64,000 nt of DNA from Gordonia amarae NBRC 15530 (lineage in GTDB: Bacteria; Actinomycetota; Actinomycetes; Mycobacteriales; Mycobacteriaceae): the NCBI RefSeq assembly GCF_000241345.1, contig NZ_BAED01000040.1, forward strand, positions 1 through 64,000. The letters run 5' to 3'. Under the pieces are notes generated by a model, which was not told the origin of the DNA, made no database searches, and worked only from the letters and a program-made list of their open reading frames with translations. The position numbers and the translations under genes were made by a program. Position 1 is the stretch's first letter; the number at the start of each line of letters is the position of its first letter. This document shows positions 56,230 to 64,000 of the stretch, piece by piece.

Positions 56230-57081
56230 GTGCACCTGTCCCCCGGTACCGTCACCGCATCCAGCGCCGTCGCCGGCGCTTCGGCATCCCGCACGAGCAC
56301 CCCGCCTCGGACTCCCAGACGGATCGTCGCCGTAGTCGCGCTCGCCGCGCTGCTGATGTGTTCGCCGTTGCTGACGGGGTGCCTGGAGCGGTCCACCACG
56401 GTCGGTGATCGTTTCTCCGGTTCCATCGTCGCCGCCTCCTCCCCCGACAATCCGGCCGGTACACCGCAACTCGACGTCCCCGACTCGATGGCCGACCAGG
56501 TCAGCGTGTCCGAGTTCAGCCAGGACCCCAAGCAGGACACCGGCTCCGCCGCGAGCGACGACGACAAGAACCCGTCGGCGAAGCTGCGGCTGGCCGGCAC
56601 CAAGGCGTCGTTCGTGGACCTCACCATGGGACAGCTGGCGCAGCTGAGCAATGTCATCGCCGACTCGTTCGGCGACACCGGCGTCAGCGTCGACCTGTCG
56701 GCGACCCGGCGCGACGATATCGTCCGCTTCCGGGGCACCGCAGACCTGACCGGGCTGCTGCCGAGCCGCGACTACCTGGAACTCAACATCACCTTCGGCG
56801 GGCCGATCAGCGCGACCAACGGTGAGCAGCTCAGCGACGCCTCGGTCACCTGGTCCCCGACCGTCGGCAAGGGCGCCGACTTCACCGCCGACGCCGAGTA
56901 CGCCGACCCCGCCACGGCGGCGCTGCCGAGCTGGTCGGCCTTCTTCGGCCTCATCTGTCTGCTCACCGTCGGCGCCGTTGTGCTGCTCGCGTACCGTTCG
57001 CGCAGCACCGCGCCCCGGCCCGGCAGGCCCGCACCGTCCGCGGCCGGATCGACCGGCACCCGGTCGACGGGCACCCGGTGA
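56230..57081 (+). CDS. lppM: LppM-like membrane-anchored lipoprotein
   Basis: A 283-residue protein in the place of mycobacterial lppM. The signal ends at a LLTGC lipobox; LERSTTVGDRFSGSIVAASS opens the LppM/DUF3153 domain. A C-terminal helix (WSAFFGLICLLTVGAVVLLAY) and basic tail anchor it a second time. In mycobacteria LppM is linked to phagosome interaction and envelope mannoconjugates (family knowledge). GTG 56230 was preferred to ATG 56173 because it shortens the n-region. The stop overlaps the next start (GTGA). Confidence 0.8.
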   Translation: MHLSPGTVTASSAVAGASASRTSTPPRTPRRIVAVVALAALLMCSPLLTGCLERSTTVGDRFSGSIVAASSPDNPAGTPQLDVPDSMADQVSVSEFSQDPKQDTGSAASDDDKNPSAKLRLAGTKASFVDLTMGQLAQLSNVIADSFGDTGVSVDLSATRRDDIVRFRGTADLTGLLPSRDYLELNITFGGPISATNGEQLSDASVTWSPTVGKGADFTADAEYADPATAALPSWSAFFGLICLLTVGAVVLLAYRSRSTAPRPGRPAPSAAGSTGTRSTGTR

Positions 57082-58277
57082 CCGCGCCTCACCAGCGTTC
57101 TCACACCTCACAATCGGTCATCACCGGCATCGCCGCCGCCCTCATCGGGTACACCAGCACCTTCGCGGTGGTCCTCACCGGCCTGCAGACCGTCGGCGCG
57201 GACCGTCGGCATGCGGCCACCGGCCTGGTCGCGCTCTGCTTCGCCATCGGCGTCGTCAGCCTGACGCTGAGCAGCCGGTACCGGATGCCGCTCACCATCG
57301 CCTGGTCCACACCCGGGGCGGCGGTCCTGGTGAGCGCCGGACAGATCACCGGTGGCTGGTCCGCCGCGGTCGGCGCGTTCATCATCGCGGCGCTGCTGGT
57401 GGTGCTGACCGGGATGTGGCCGCTGCTCGGCAGGCTGGTGGCCGCCATCCCCGCCCCCATCGCGCAGGCCATGCTGGCGGGCATCCTGCTCGACCTGTGC
57501 CTGACGCCCGTGTCGGCGGTCGCCGAGTTCCCCGCGCAGGTCGTCCCGATCCTGGTGGTGTGGCTGGTGACGTTCGCACTTTCCCCGCGCTGGGCGATCG
57601 TCGCGGCCTTCGTCACGGCGATGGTGGTGGTCGCCTATGACGCGATCACCGGTGACGTGCCGGTGATCCACTGGCTCCCCGAGGCCGGGCCCACCATGCC
57701 CTCGGTGACCTGGTCCGCGGTCGTCAGCATCGCGGTCCCGCTGTACATCGTCACCATGGCGGCGCAGAACGTGCCCGGCGTCGCCATCATGAGCTCGTAC
57801 GGATACACCGTCCCGTGGCGGCCGGCGCTCACCGCGACGGGCGTGGCGAGCGCGGCGGCGGCGCCGTTCGGCGCCCACGCGGTCAACCTGGCCGCCATCA
57901 CCGCGGCCCTGCCCGCATCCGACGAGTCCCACCCCGATCCCGCACAGCGGTGGCGCACCTCGGTGACCCTGGGCCTGTCGTACCTGGTCCTCGGAATCAC
58001 CACCAGCGCCCTGATCAGTTTCCTGTCGGTGGCACCGACCGAGATCATCGCCACCGTCGCCGGCCTGGGTCTGCTGGGCACGCTCGGCTCGTCGCTGCGC
58101 TCCGCGCTCGCCGACGACACGGTGGCCCGGGCCGTCGACTGCCGCACTGCTGCCGTCGTCACCTTCGTCGTCGCCGCCTCGGGCACCACCCTCGCCGGGA
58201 TCAGTTCATCATTCTGGGCCCTGATCGCCGGCCTGGTGGTCTACGGCGTTCTCGGCGCCGGCTCGAAAGCCCGCTGA
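57078..58277 (+). CDS. benE: BenE-family benzoate/proton symporter
   Basis: A 399-residue membrane protein with about 11-12 helices, matching the BenE family: ITGIAAALIGYTSTFAVVLTGLQ, IAWSTPGAAVL and FGAHAVNLAAITAAL. The family imports benzoate or related aromatic acids, but no aromatic catabolic genes are nearby, so the substrate is uncertain. It is coupled to lppM by a GTGA overlap, which is not seen in the M. tuberculosis order and suggests insertion. Confidence 0.85.
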   Translation: MTAPHQRSHTSQSVITGIAAALIGYTSTFAVVLTGLQTVGADRRHAATGLVALCFAIGVVSLTLSSRYRMPLTIAWSTPGAAVLVSAGQITGGWSAAVGAFIIAALLVVLTGMWPLLGRLVAAIPAPIAQAMLAGILLDLCLTPVSAVAEFPAQVVPILVVWLVTFALSPRWAIVAAFVTAMVVVAYDAITGDVPVIHWLPEAGPTMPSVTWSAVVSIAVPLYIVTMAAQNVPGVAIMSSYGYTVPWRPALTATGVASAAAAPFGAHAVNLAAITAALPASDESHPDPAQRWRTSVTLGLSYLVLGITTSALISFLSVAPTEIIATVAGLGLLGTLGSSLRSALADDTVARAVDCRTAAVVTFVVAASGTTLAGISSSFWALIAGLVVYGVLGAGSKAR

Positions 58278-58314
58278 GCGCCGCAGGCAGGACCCACGAA
58301 GCGGTCGCCGAACT

Positions 58315-59265
58315 CTAAGTCGTCGCCGGGACTGCGGCGGTGACGTCGACGCCGAGGCGGGCCAGGACCTCGGTGCTGGCCTTGGCGAAGTTGAGGCTGC
58401 AGAAGTGCAGGCAGGGGGCGCCCTCGGCGATGAGCCGCTCCGCCCACTCGGTGGCCAGGTCGATACCGACCGCGCGCACGGCCGCCCGGTCCTCCTGGTC
58501 TCCGGTGCCGGCGGCCGCGGCCAGGCGGGCCTCGACGTCGACCGGGATCACCGACCCCGACAGCGACACCATCTTGCGCACACTGGCCAGCGAGGTGATC
58601 GGCATGATGCCGGGGATCAGCGGTTTGGCCGCCTGCTCCGGATCGGCCGCGGCCAGCCGGTCACGCAGCCGCAGGTAGTGCTCGACGTCGAAGAAGACCT
58701 GGGTTATCGAGTACTCGGCACCGGCGCGCAGCTTGCTGACCAGTGCCTGGGTGTCCTGCCGGAGGTCGGGTGCGCGGTGATGTCCCTCGGGGAACGAGGC
58801 GACGCCGACGTGGAAGTCACCCAGGTCGCGGATCAGCCGGACCAGTTCCTCTGCGTAGGTGAGCCCCCTCGGGTGCCTGACCCACTCACCCAGCGGGTCG
58901 CCGGGCGGGTCACCACGCAGCGCGAGGATGTTGGTGATGCCCTGCGCCGCGTACGCGCCCACCAGCGACCGCAGTTCGTCGATGCTGTGGTTGACGGCGG
59001 TCAGGTGGGCAACGGGCAGCAGCGTGGTCTCCGCCGCGAGTTGGCCGGTGATCCGCACGGTGCGGTCCCGGGTCGAACCACCGGCGCCGTAGGTCATCGA
59101 CACGAAGGCCGGACCGAGGCGCTCGAAGGTGCGTACGGCACGCCACAGCCGCTCCTCGCCCTCGGCGTCGCGCGGCGGCATGAACTCGACCGAGAACGGG
59201 ATCCGGCCACGATGCGGCGCCGACAACCGATCCACAATGGAGGGGGACGTCGAATTGGTGGTCAC
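58315..59265 (-). CDS. metF: 5,10-methylenetetrahydrofolate reductase MetF
   Basis: FAD enzyme making 5-methyl-THF for methionine synthesis, 316 residues. SVEFMPPRD, FVSMTYGAGGSTRDR, ILALRGDPP and TQVFFDVEHY are characteristic. The GTG at 59265 gives the normal N-terminus. It is divergent from idsA with 60 bp between starts, as Rv2172c is from Rv2173. Confidence 0.93.
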   Translation of the reverse strand: MTTNSTSPSIVDRLSAPHRGRIPFSVEFMPPRDAEGEERLWRAVRTFERLGPAFVSMTYGAGGSTRDRTVRITGQLAAETTLLPVAHLTAVNHSIDELRSLVGAYAAQGITNILALRGDPPGDPLGEWVRHPRGLTYAEELVRLIRDLGDFHVGVASFPEGHHRAPDLRQDTQALVSKLRAGAEYSITQVFFDVEHYLRLRDRLAAADPEQAAKPLIPGIMPITSLASVRKMVSLSGSVIPVDVEARLAAAAGTGDQEDRAAVRAVGIDLATEWAERLIAEGAPCLHFCSLNFAKASTEVLARLGVDVTAAVPATT

Positions 59266-59325
59266 CGGGACATCATACGGAACGGTCCGGAATGTCCGCC
59301 GGACCGGACGGCTAGCCTGATAGCC

Positions 59326-60474
59326 GTGACCTCCGCGCACCCGGTAGATCAATTCGCCATACCGTCCGGCCTCGACGACGTCCCGGCTGCCGTCGGCGGC
59401 GTCCTCGATGACTTCTTCGGCCGGGTGTTCCCGCATGCCGCGGCCATCGACCCGGTGGTCGGCGAGGCCGCGACGATGCTGCGCGAGTTCACCATGAACG
59501 GCGGCAAGCGGATCCGGCCGACGCTAGTGTACGCGGGCTGGCGGTGCGGTGTCTCCGAGCGGGACCGGTTGCGGCCCGGTGACGGCGACAATCCGGCCGA
59601 GGCGCTGCGGGCGGGTGCGGCGATCGAACTGATCCAGGCCTGCGCCCTTGTCCACGACGACATCATCGACCGCTCCGACACCCGTCGCGGCCGGCCGACC
59701 ATCCATCGGGAACTCGAGTCGACGCACGCCGACGCGGGCTGGTCGGGAAGTCCCGCCGCGTTCGGGGTGGCGGGGGCGATCCTCATCGGCGATCTCGCGC
59801 TGTCGTGGGCCGACGACCTGTTCCACGGCGTCGGTGTCGCCGAGGAGATGCCCGCCGGACCGTTGCGGCGCGGCGCGGCCCGCCGGGCGGGTGCGGTGTG
59901 GGCGGCGATGCGCACCGAGGTGCTCGGCGGCCAGATCCTCGACGTGGTCAACGAGAGCCGCGGCAACGAATCGGTCAGCGCGGCCTACCGGGTGATGGAG
60001 TTCAAGACCGCCGCCTACACGGTGGCCCGGCCGCTCGAACTCGGCGCCACCCTGGCCGGCGGGTCGGTGGAACTGATCAACGCCCTGCGCAGCATCGGAC
60101 ACGACCTCGGAATCGCCTTCCAGCTGCGCGATGACCTTCTCGGTGTGTTCGGCGACCCCGAACAGACCGGCAAGCCGTCCGGCGACGACCTGGTCGCCGG
60201 AAAGCGCACCGCGCTGATCGCGGTCGGGCTCAACCGCGCGGGGGCCGCGGTGGGCGGCGAACTGCGCGGTCTCATCGGCCGCGAACTCTCGGCGGAGGAA
60301 TTGGCCCGGGCCCGGGAGATCCTCGTCGACGTCGGTGCGGTCGCCGACATGGAGCAGCGCATCGACCATCTCGGCGAGCGCGCCCAGGCCACGATCACCG
60401 CGCTGAACACCGACGATTCGGTACGCGCCGAATTGTCCGCCCTGGGACATCGTCTCGGGCACCGGCAGCGGTGA
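59326..60474 (+). CDS. idsA: polyprenyl diphosphate synthase (geranylgeranyl-PP synthase, IdsA/CrtE type)
   Basis: Trans-isoprenyl diphosphate synthase of 382 residues. The first Asp-rich motif is HDDIIDRSDTRRG and the second FQLRDDLLGVFGD. It would supply GGPP to the carotenoid enzymes encoded next. The GTG start follows the metF divergent region; the stop overlaps crtI (GTGA). Confidence 0.93.
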   Translation: MTSAHPVDQFAIPSGLDDVPAAVGGVLDDFFGRVFPHAAAIDPVVGEAATMLREFTMNGGKRIRPTLVYAGWRCGVSERDRLRPGDGDNPAEALRAGAAIELIQACALVHDDIIDRSDTRRGRPTIHRELESTHADAGWSGSPAAFGVAGAILIGDLALSWADDLFHGVGVAEEMPAGPLRRGAARRAGAVWAAMRTEVLGGQILDVVNESRGNESVSAAYRVMEFKTAAYTVARPLELGATLAGGSVELINALRSIGHDLGIAFQLRDDLLGVFGDPEQTGKPSGDDLVAGKRTALIAVGLNRAGAAVGGELRGLIGRELSAEELARAREILVDVGAVADMEQRIDHLGERAQATITALNTDDSVRAELSALGHRLGHRQR

Positions 60475-62009
60475 CGGCCCGCGAGGACCGCCATGCGGTG
60501 ATCGTCGGGGCCGGGCTGTCCGGGCTGACCGCGGCGCTGCGGCTGCGGGGCGCGGGATACCGCGTCACGGTCGTCGAACGCGACGCCGCCCCGGGCGGTC
60601 TGGTCCGCACCGAAACACTCGCGGACGGGCCGCTCTACGACACCGGCGCCACGGTGCTCACGATGCCGGAACTGATCGTCGAATCCCTCGGTGAGGTGGG
60701 GATTCCCGCCGACGACGCGTGGCGGCGGCTGGATCTGGTGCCCGTGGACCCCACCTATGTGGCGACGTTCGCCGACGGCTCCGAGCTGACGCTGCCGCGG
60801 GGCGCCGAGGCCATCGAGGCGGAGATCGCCGCACGGCTCGGGGATCGCGAGGCCGCGGGTACCCGGCAGTTGTTCGGTTGGCTTCAGCGGCTGTACGACG
60901 CCGAGTTCGGGACCTTCATCGACCGCAACTTCCACCGGCCGGGTGACCTCGCCGATCGGCGCACCCTCACCGACGCGGCGACGCTGATCCGGCTGGGCGG
61001 ACTCGCCAGCATGTCCTCGAAGGTGTCCTCGTTCCTCTCTGACGAACGACTACAGCGGCTGTTCACCTTCCAGGCACTTTATGCGGGTGTGCCGCCGCAG
61101 CGGGCCGCCGCCATCTACGAGGTGATCGCGCAGATGGACATCGGCCGGGGGCTGAGCCATCCGCGGGGCGGGATCGGCCGGGTCGGCGCGGTGCTGGCCG
61201 AGGCGCTGGTCGAGGCGGGCGGTGTGCTGCGGCTGTCCACGGCTGTGTCCCGGATCGTCACCGACGGCGGCGCTGTGAGCGGTGTGGTCGCGGGCGGTGA
61301 GTTCATCGCCGCCGACGCCGTGGTCGCTACGATTGCGCCGCCCACGGTCGCGACGCTGCTGGGCCGCCGGATGCCGCGCGGACCGCGCTGGCGCCGGGTG
61401 CGGTACTCCCCCAGCGCGGTCGTGGTGCACGGGACCGTCCCCCGGTCGGTGACCGAAACCTGGCCCGGCCATCACCACACCCTGAGCTTCGGTGCGGCGT
61501 GGGCGGAGACGTTCGAGGATCTGACCCGGCGGCCCGGCAGGCTGATGCGGGATCCGTCATTCCTGATCACCCGGCCCGCCTTCTCCGACCCCGCCGGGTA
61601 CACCGCCGACGGTGCGTCGGGGCAGGTGGAGGCCGTGTCGGTGCTGGCGCCGTGTCCCAACCTGGATACCGCGAACCTGGCGTGGGAGGCGATCACCGGC
61701 CCGTACGTCGCCGAATGCCTGCGCACCCTGGATGGCCGTGGCTTCGCCGGCATCGCCCACCGTCTGGACATCGCCCGGGTCGATACGCCCCATACCTGGG
61801 CCGAGGCCGGACTACCCGCGGGCACCCCGTTCGGCGCCGCGCACACGCTGACGCAGACCGGTCCGCTGCGCACCCCCAACAAGTGGCCGTCGCTGCCGAA
61901 TCTGTTGCTGGCCGGCTCGGCCACCATCCCCGGGGTGGGGATCCCCCCGGTTCTCCTCTCCGGTCGCCTCGCAGCGGCCCGGGTCCTCGAATCCTGGGAC
62001 CGCCGGTGA
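60471..62009 (+). CDS. crtI: phytoene desaturase CrtI
   Basis: FAD-dependent desaturase of 512 residues. The N-terminal Rossmann motif is VIVGAGLSGLTAALRLRGAGYRV spread over residues 8-30, with GGLVRTETLADGPLYDTGATVLTMP after it. The C-terminal FAD motif GSATIPGVGIPPVLLSGRLAA is intact. It introduces double bonds into phytoene. It is coupled to idsA and to the next gene by GTGA overlaps. Confidence 0.93.
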   Translation: MTAREDRHAVIVGAGLSGLTAALRLRGAGYRVTVVERDAAPGGLVRTETLADGPLYDTGATVLTMPELIVESLGEVGIPADDAWRRLDLVPVDPTYVATFADGSELTLPRGAEAIEAEIAARLGDREAAGTRQLFGWLQRLYDAEFGTFIDRNFHRPGDLADRRTLTDAATLIRLGGLASMSSKVSSFLSDERLQRLFTFQALYAGVPPQRAAAIYEVIAQMDIGRGLSHPRGGIGRVGAVLAEALVEAGGVLRLSTAVSRIVTDGGAVSGVVAGGEFIAADAVVATIAPPTVATLLGRRMPRGPRWRRVRYSPSAVVVHGTVPRSVTETWPGHHHTLSFGAAWAETFEDLTRRPGRLMRDPSFLITRPAFSDPAGYTADGASGQVEAVSVLAPCPNLDTANLAWEAITGPYVAECLRTLDGRGFAGIAHRLDIARVDTPHTWAEAGLPAGTPFGAAHTLTQTGPLRTPNKWPSLPNLLLAGSATIPGVGIPPVLLSGRLAAARVLESWDRR

Positions 62010-63559
62010 GCACCGCCCGGATCCTGTACCTCGGTGCGCTCGGGTCCGCGCTGGTGTGCCTGGGGAGTTTCGGGATGGGCGATCTGCCCCGCAACTCGCC
62101 GGTGGTGACGGATTCGGGATGGGCGTGGGTGTCGTACGGGCACGGAAAGACGTTGTCGTCGATCGTGTTCTGGGCCGGCGTCGGTGCGATGGTGTTTGCG
62201 TGGATACGCCTGGGCAGGCGAATCCGGTACGGCACAGGGGACATCGGCACAGGGGACATCGGCACAGAGGACATCGGGAACACCACGGAGGACGACGCCC
62301 TCAGTGTGCGGTCGCTGCGGCGCGCGGCACTGCTGTGGGCGGCGCCGCTGGTGGTGGCCGCGCCGCTGTACAGCCGCGACGTGTACGCCTACCTCGCCCA
62401 ATCCGCCCTTCTGCGTGAGGGTTTCAATCCATACACCGACGGCCCGGCGCACTACCCGGGGCCGCTCCTGGACAGCATGGCGCAGGTGTGGACCGCCACC
62501 ACCGCCCCGTACGGGCCACTGTTCATGGGACTCGGCCGGGCCGTCGTCGAGATCACCGGCGACCACGTGATCCTCGGGGTGCTGGCGATGCGGCTGGTAC
62601 TGCTGCCGGGCTTGTTCCTGGCGCTGTGGGCGATCCCGCGCCTGGCAACACATTTCGGAGCGTCACCGCAGTCAGGACTGTGGCTGGTGCTGTTCAACCC
62701 GATGGTGCTGATCCATCTGATCGGCGGCCCGCACGTGGAACTGCTGATGATGGGGGTGCTGGTCGCCGGCGTGGTGCTCGCCCTGCAGGGCAGGCACATC
62801 GCGGGTCTGGCGGTACTGGGGGTCGCCGTGTCGATCAAGGTCACCGCGGGTATCGCGGTCCCGTTCGTGGTGTGGATCTGGTTGTCGCACATCCGGCCTG
62901 AACGCGAGTCCGCCGACACAACCAGGACGGCCCCCGGCGCGTCAGGTTCAGACCGGGTGCGGGCGTTCGCCGCCGTCGCGGCGGTCCCCGGCGCCGTCTT
63001 CGGTGCGTCGACGCTGGTCCTGGGCCTCGGGGTCGGTTGGCTGCACGGTCTGAGCTGGGCCGACCGGATCATCAACTGGTTCACCATCCCGACCGCGGTC
63101 GGGCACGTGGTGACCTGGGTTGCCGCGCCGTTCACCGCGCTGAACCTGCAGGAGGTGCTGCCGGTCACCCGCGGCATCGGCTCGGTCTGTCTGGCGCTGA
63201 TCCTGGTGGGCCTGTGGTGGTGGGGCCGCCACGACGAACGCTCCGCGGTGACCGGGATGGTCCTGGCGATGCTGGCGGTGCTGCTCCTGGAACCGTCGAC
63301 GCTGCCCTGGTACTACACGTGGGCGCTGTGCCTGGCGGCGGCGCTCACCTTGTCCGACCGGATGCGGATGACGGTGGTGGGAGTGTCGACGTTCATGCTG
63401 GTGGCGTTCCAGCCCGACGATTCGATCTGGTTCTACCGTCCGCCGTACCTGATTCTGGCGCTGGCAGTTTCCGCTCTCGCCGCGGTGTCGCTGACCCACC
63501 GCGATCCGCTGCGGCTGGGCCGGATCGTGCGCACCTCCCCGCCCACGGCAGCGACATGA
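62006..63559 (+). CDS. mptA: alpha-(1->6)-mannopyranosyltransferase (MptA/MptB family)
   Basis: GT-C membrane mannosyltransferase of 517 residues that uses polyprenyl-phosphomannose to extend the lipomannan backbone. About 13 helices; the extracytoplasmic LYSRDVYAYLAQSALLREGFNPY carries the catalytic Asp. The length matches Rv2174, which also follows idsA2. A loop after the second helix contains three GTGDI-like repeats. The GTG start overlaps the crtI stop; the stop overlaps the first crtB ATG. Its position between crtI and crtB is unusual. Confidence 0.88.
   Translation: MSTARILYLGALGSALVCLGSFGMGDLPRNSPVVTDSGWAWVSYGHGKTLSSIVFWAGVGAMVFAWIRLGRRIRYGTGDIGTGDIGTEDIGNTTEDDALSVRSLRRAALLWAAPLVVAAPLYSRDVYAYLAQSALLREGFNPYTDGPAHYPGPLLDSMAQVWTATTAPYGPLFMGLGRAVVEITGDHVILGVLAMRLVLLPGLFLALWAIPRLATHFGASPQSGLWLVLFNPMVLIHLIGGPHVELLMMGVLVAGVVLALQGRHIAGLAVLGVAVSIKVTAGIAVPFVVWIWLSHIRPERESADTTRTAPGASGSDRVRAFAAVAAVPGAVFGASTLVLGLGVGWLHGLSWADRIINWFTIPTAVGHVVTWVAAPFTALNLQEVLPVTRGIGSVCLALILVGLWWWGRHDERSAVTGMVLAMLAVLLLEPSTLPWYYTWALCLAAALTLSDRMRMTVVGVSTFMLVAFQPDDSIWFYRPPYLILALAVSALAAVSLTHRDPLRLGRIVRTSPPTAAT
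62231..62275 (+). repeat. 15-bp tandem repeat in mptA
   Basis: Three units of GGCACAGGGGACATC (the third with one change) at 62231, 62246 and 62261, encoding Gly-Thr-Gly-Asp-Ile in a cytoplasmic or periplasmic loop. Confidence 0.95.
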
Positions 63560-63589
63560 ACGGCAGCGACATGAACGGCAGCGGCATGA
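63545..63589 (+). repeat. 15-bp repeat across the mptA stop/crtB start
   Basis: Three units of ACGGCAGCGACATGA (the third with one change) at 63545, 63560 and 63575. The first contains the mptA stop, and each contains an ATG in the crtB frame (63556, 63571, 63586). Confidence 0.95.
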
Positions 63590-64000
63590 GAGGTCGCCCG
63601 GCGTCGGGCGCGGCCGAACGCGGCTATCGTCGCGGTGCCGAACTCACCGCCCGGCACGGCCGCACCTATCACCTGGCGGCATCGCTTCTGCCGCAGGACA
63701 ACCGGCGCGCGGTATACGCGCTCTACGGTTTCGCCCGCTACGTCGATGACATCGTCGACGCCCCCGGCGACGGCGATCGGCTGGCCGAACTGGACCGTGC
63801 CGAGGCCCTGCTGGACCAGGCGATGGAGCCGGGATCACCCGAGCAGGGCGGTGTCGGCGATCCGTTGGCCGAGATCGTCGCCGCCCTCGCCGACACGGTC
63901 CACAGGTTCGGCATCCCGGTGCGCACATTCGATGCGTTCCTGCGCTCGATGAGGATGGACGCTCCCGGTTCCCCGCTGTTCCGCAACCGGTATCGCACCC
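63556..64000 (+). CDS. crtB: phytoene synthase CrtB (5' part, truncated by window end)
   Basis: About 148 codons are visible. After a Met-Asn-Gly-Ser repeat N-terminus come RTYHLAASLLPQDNRRAVYALYGFARYVDDIVDAP, spread over residues 37-71, with the first Asp-rich motif, and FLRSMRMD. It condenses two GGPP to phytoene. Three in-frame ATGs are available in the tandem repeat; the first overlaps the mptA stop as ATGA. The reading frame is open at the window end. Confidence 0.93.
   Translation, partial: MNGSDMNGSGMRGRPASGAAERGYRRGAELTARHGRTYHLAASLLPQDNRRAVYALYGFARYVDDIVDAPGDGDRLAELDRAEALLDQAMEPGSPEQGGVGDPLAEIVAALADTVHRFGIPVRTFDAFLRSMRMDAPGSPLFRNRYRT

Noticed and set aside
55087-57111. A 674-codon minus-strand protein containing the GDPD domain
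   Set aside because: The upstream part is antisense to lppM and the downstream part continues after the frameshift; only the GDPD portion is supported.

Overview
The window is high-GC actinobacterial DNA. Gene content and order point to Mycobacteriales, most likely Gordonia or a close relative (inference from synteny; no search was run). The evidence is the Wag31/SepF/FtsZ block, LppM and MTB12-type lipoproteins, an MptA-type mannosyltransferase, F420/deazaflavin-type oxidoreductases and a translational T-box before ileS. The region from about 30.9 kb to the end follows the Mycobacterium tuberculosis Rv2144c-Rv2174 order closely, with some notable exceptions.

Layout. (1) 0-8.7 kb: the glycogen-to-trehalose route glgX-treY-treZ, interrupted by a secreted esterase and a convergent nitroreductase. 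GlgX carries a low-complexity insertion of about 190 residues. (2) 8.7-13.9 kb: a REP-like inverted repeat, a DUF6745-like gene with a small partner, a nitrilase-family amidohydrolase, a PPOX-fold protein, ilvA and a small membrane protein. (3) 13.9-24.4 kb: dnaE1, rluD, lspA, two lipoproteins, an asparaginase, and a compact minus-strand block of merR, a membrane protein and a putative toxin/antitoxin pair. (4) 24.4-30.9 kb: dinB, a deazaflavin-dependent nitroreductase-like gene divergent from a tetR gene with twin operators, and ileS behind an isoleucine T-box. (5) 30.9-52.8 kb: the division and cell-wall (dcw) cluster on the minus strand, transcribed mraZ to ftsZ and then pgeF, sepF, yggT, wag31. 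The enzymes make and flip lipid II, FtsI/FtsW polymerise septal peptidoglycan, and FtsZ/SepF/Wag31 position the machinery. (6) 52.8-59.3 kb: a HEPN-domain protein, an acetyltransferase, lipoproteins, a frameshifted glycerophosphodiesterase, a BenE-type transporter and metF. (7) 59.3-64 kb: a translationally coupled operon idsA-crtI-mptA-crtB that joins carotenoid synthesis with a lipomannan mannosyltransferase; crtB runs off the window.

Most striking observations. Where murF should stand, between murE and mraY, there is only a 172-codon gene matching the MurF C-terminal domain, in perfect ATGA overlap with murE and with a diverged substrate-binding motif. The yggS gene expected between pgeF and sepF is absent. 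A 15-bp tandem repeat spans the mptA stop codon and supplies three in-frame ATG starts for crtB. Fifteen-bp (pentapeptide) tandem repeats recur in glgX, sepF and mptA. A 60-bp element is dispersed in three copies. A perfect 18-bp-arm hairpin sits between the divergent HEPN and acetyltransferase genes. Two oppositely oriented arrays of GTGG repeats with about 10-nt periodicity lie upstream of mraZ. No rRNA, tRNA, insertion sequence or CRISPR array was seen.
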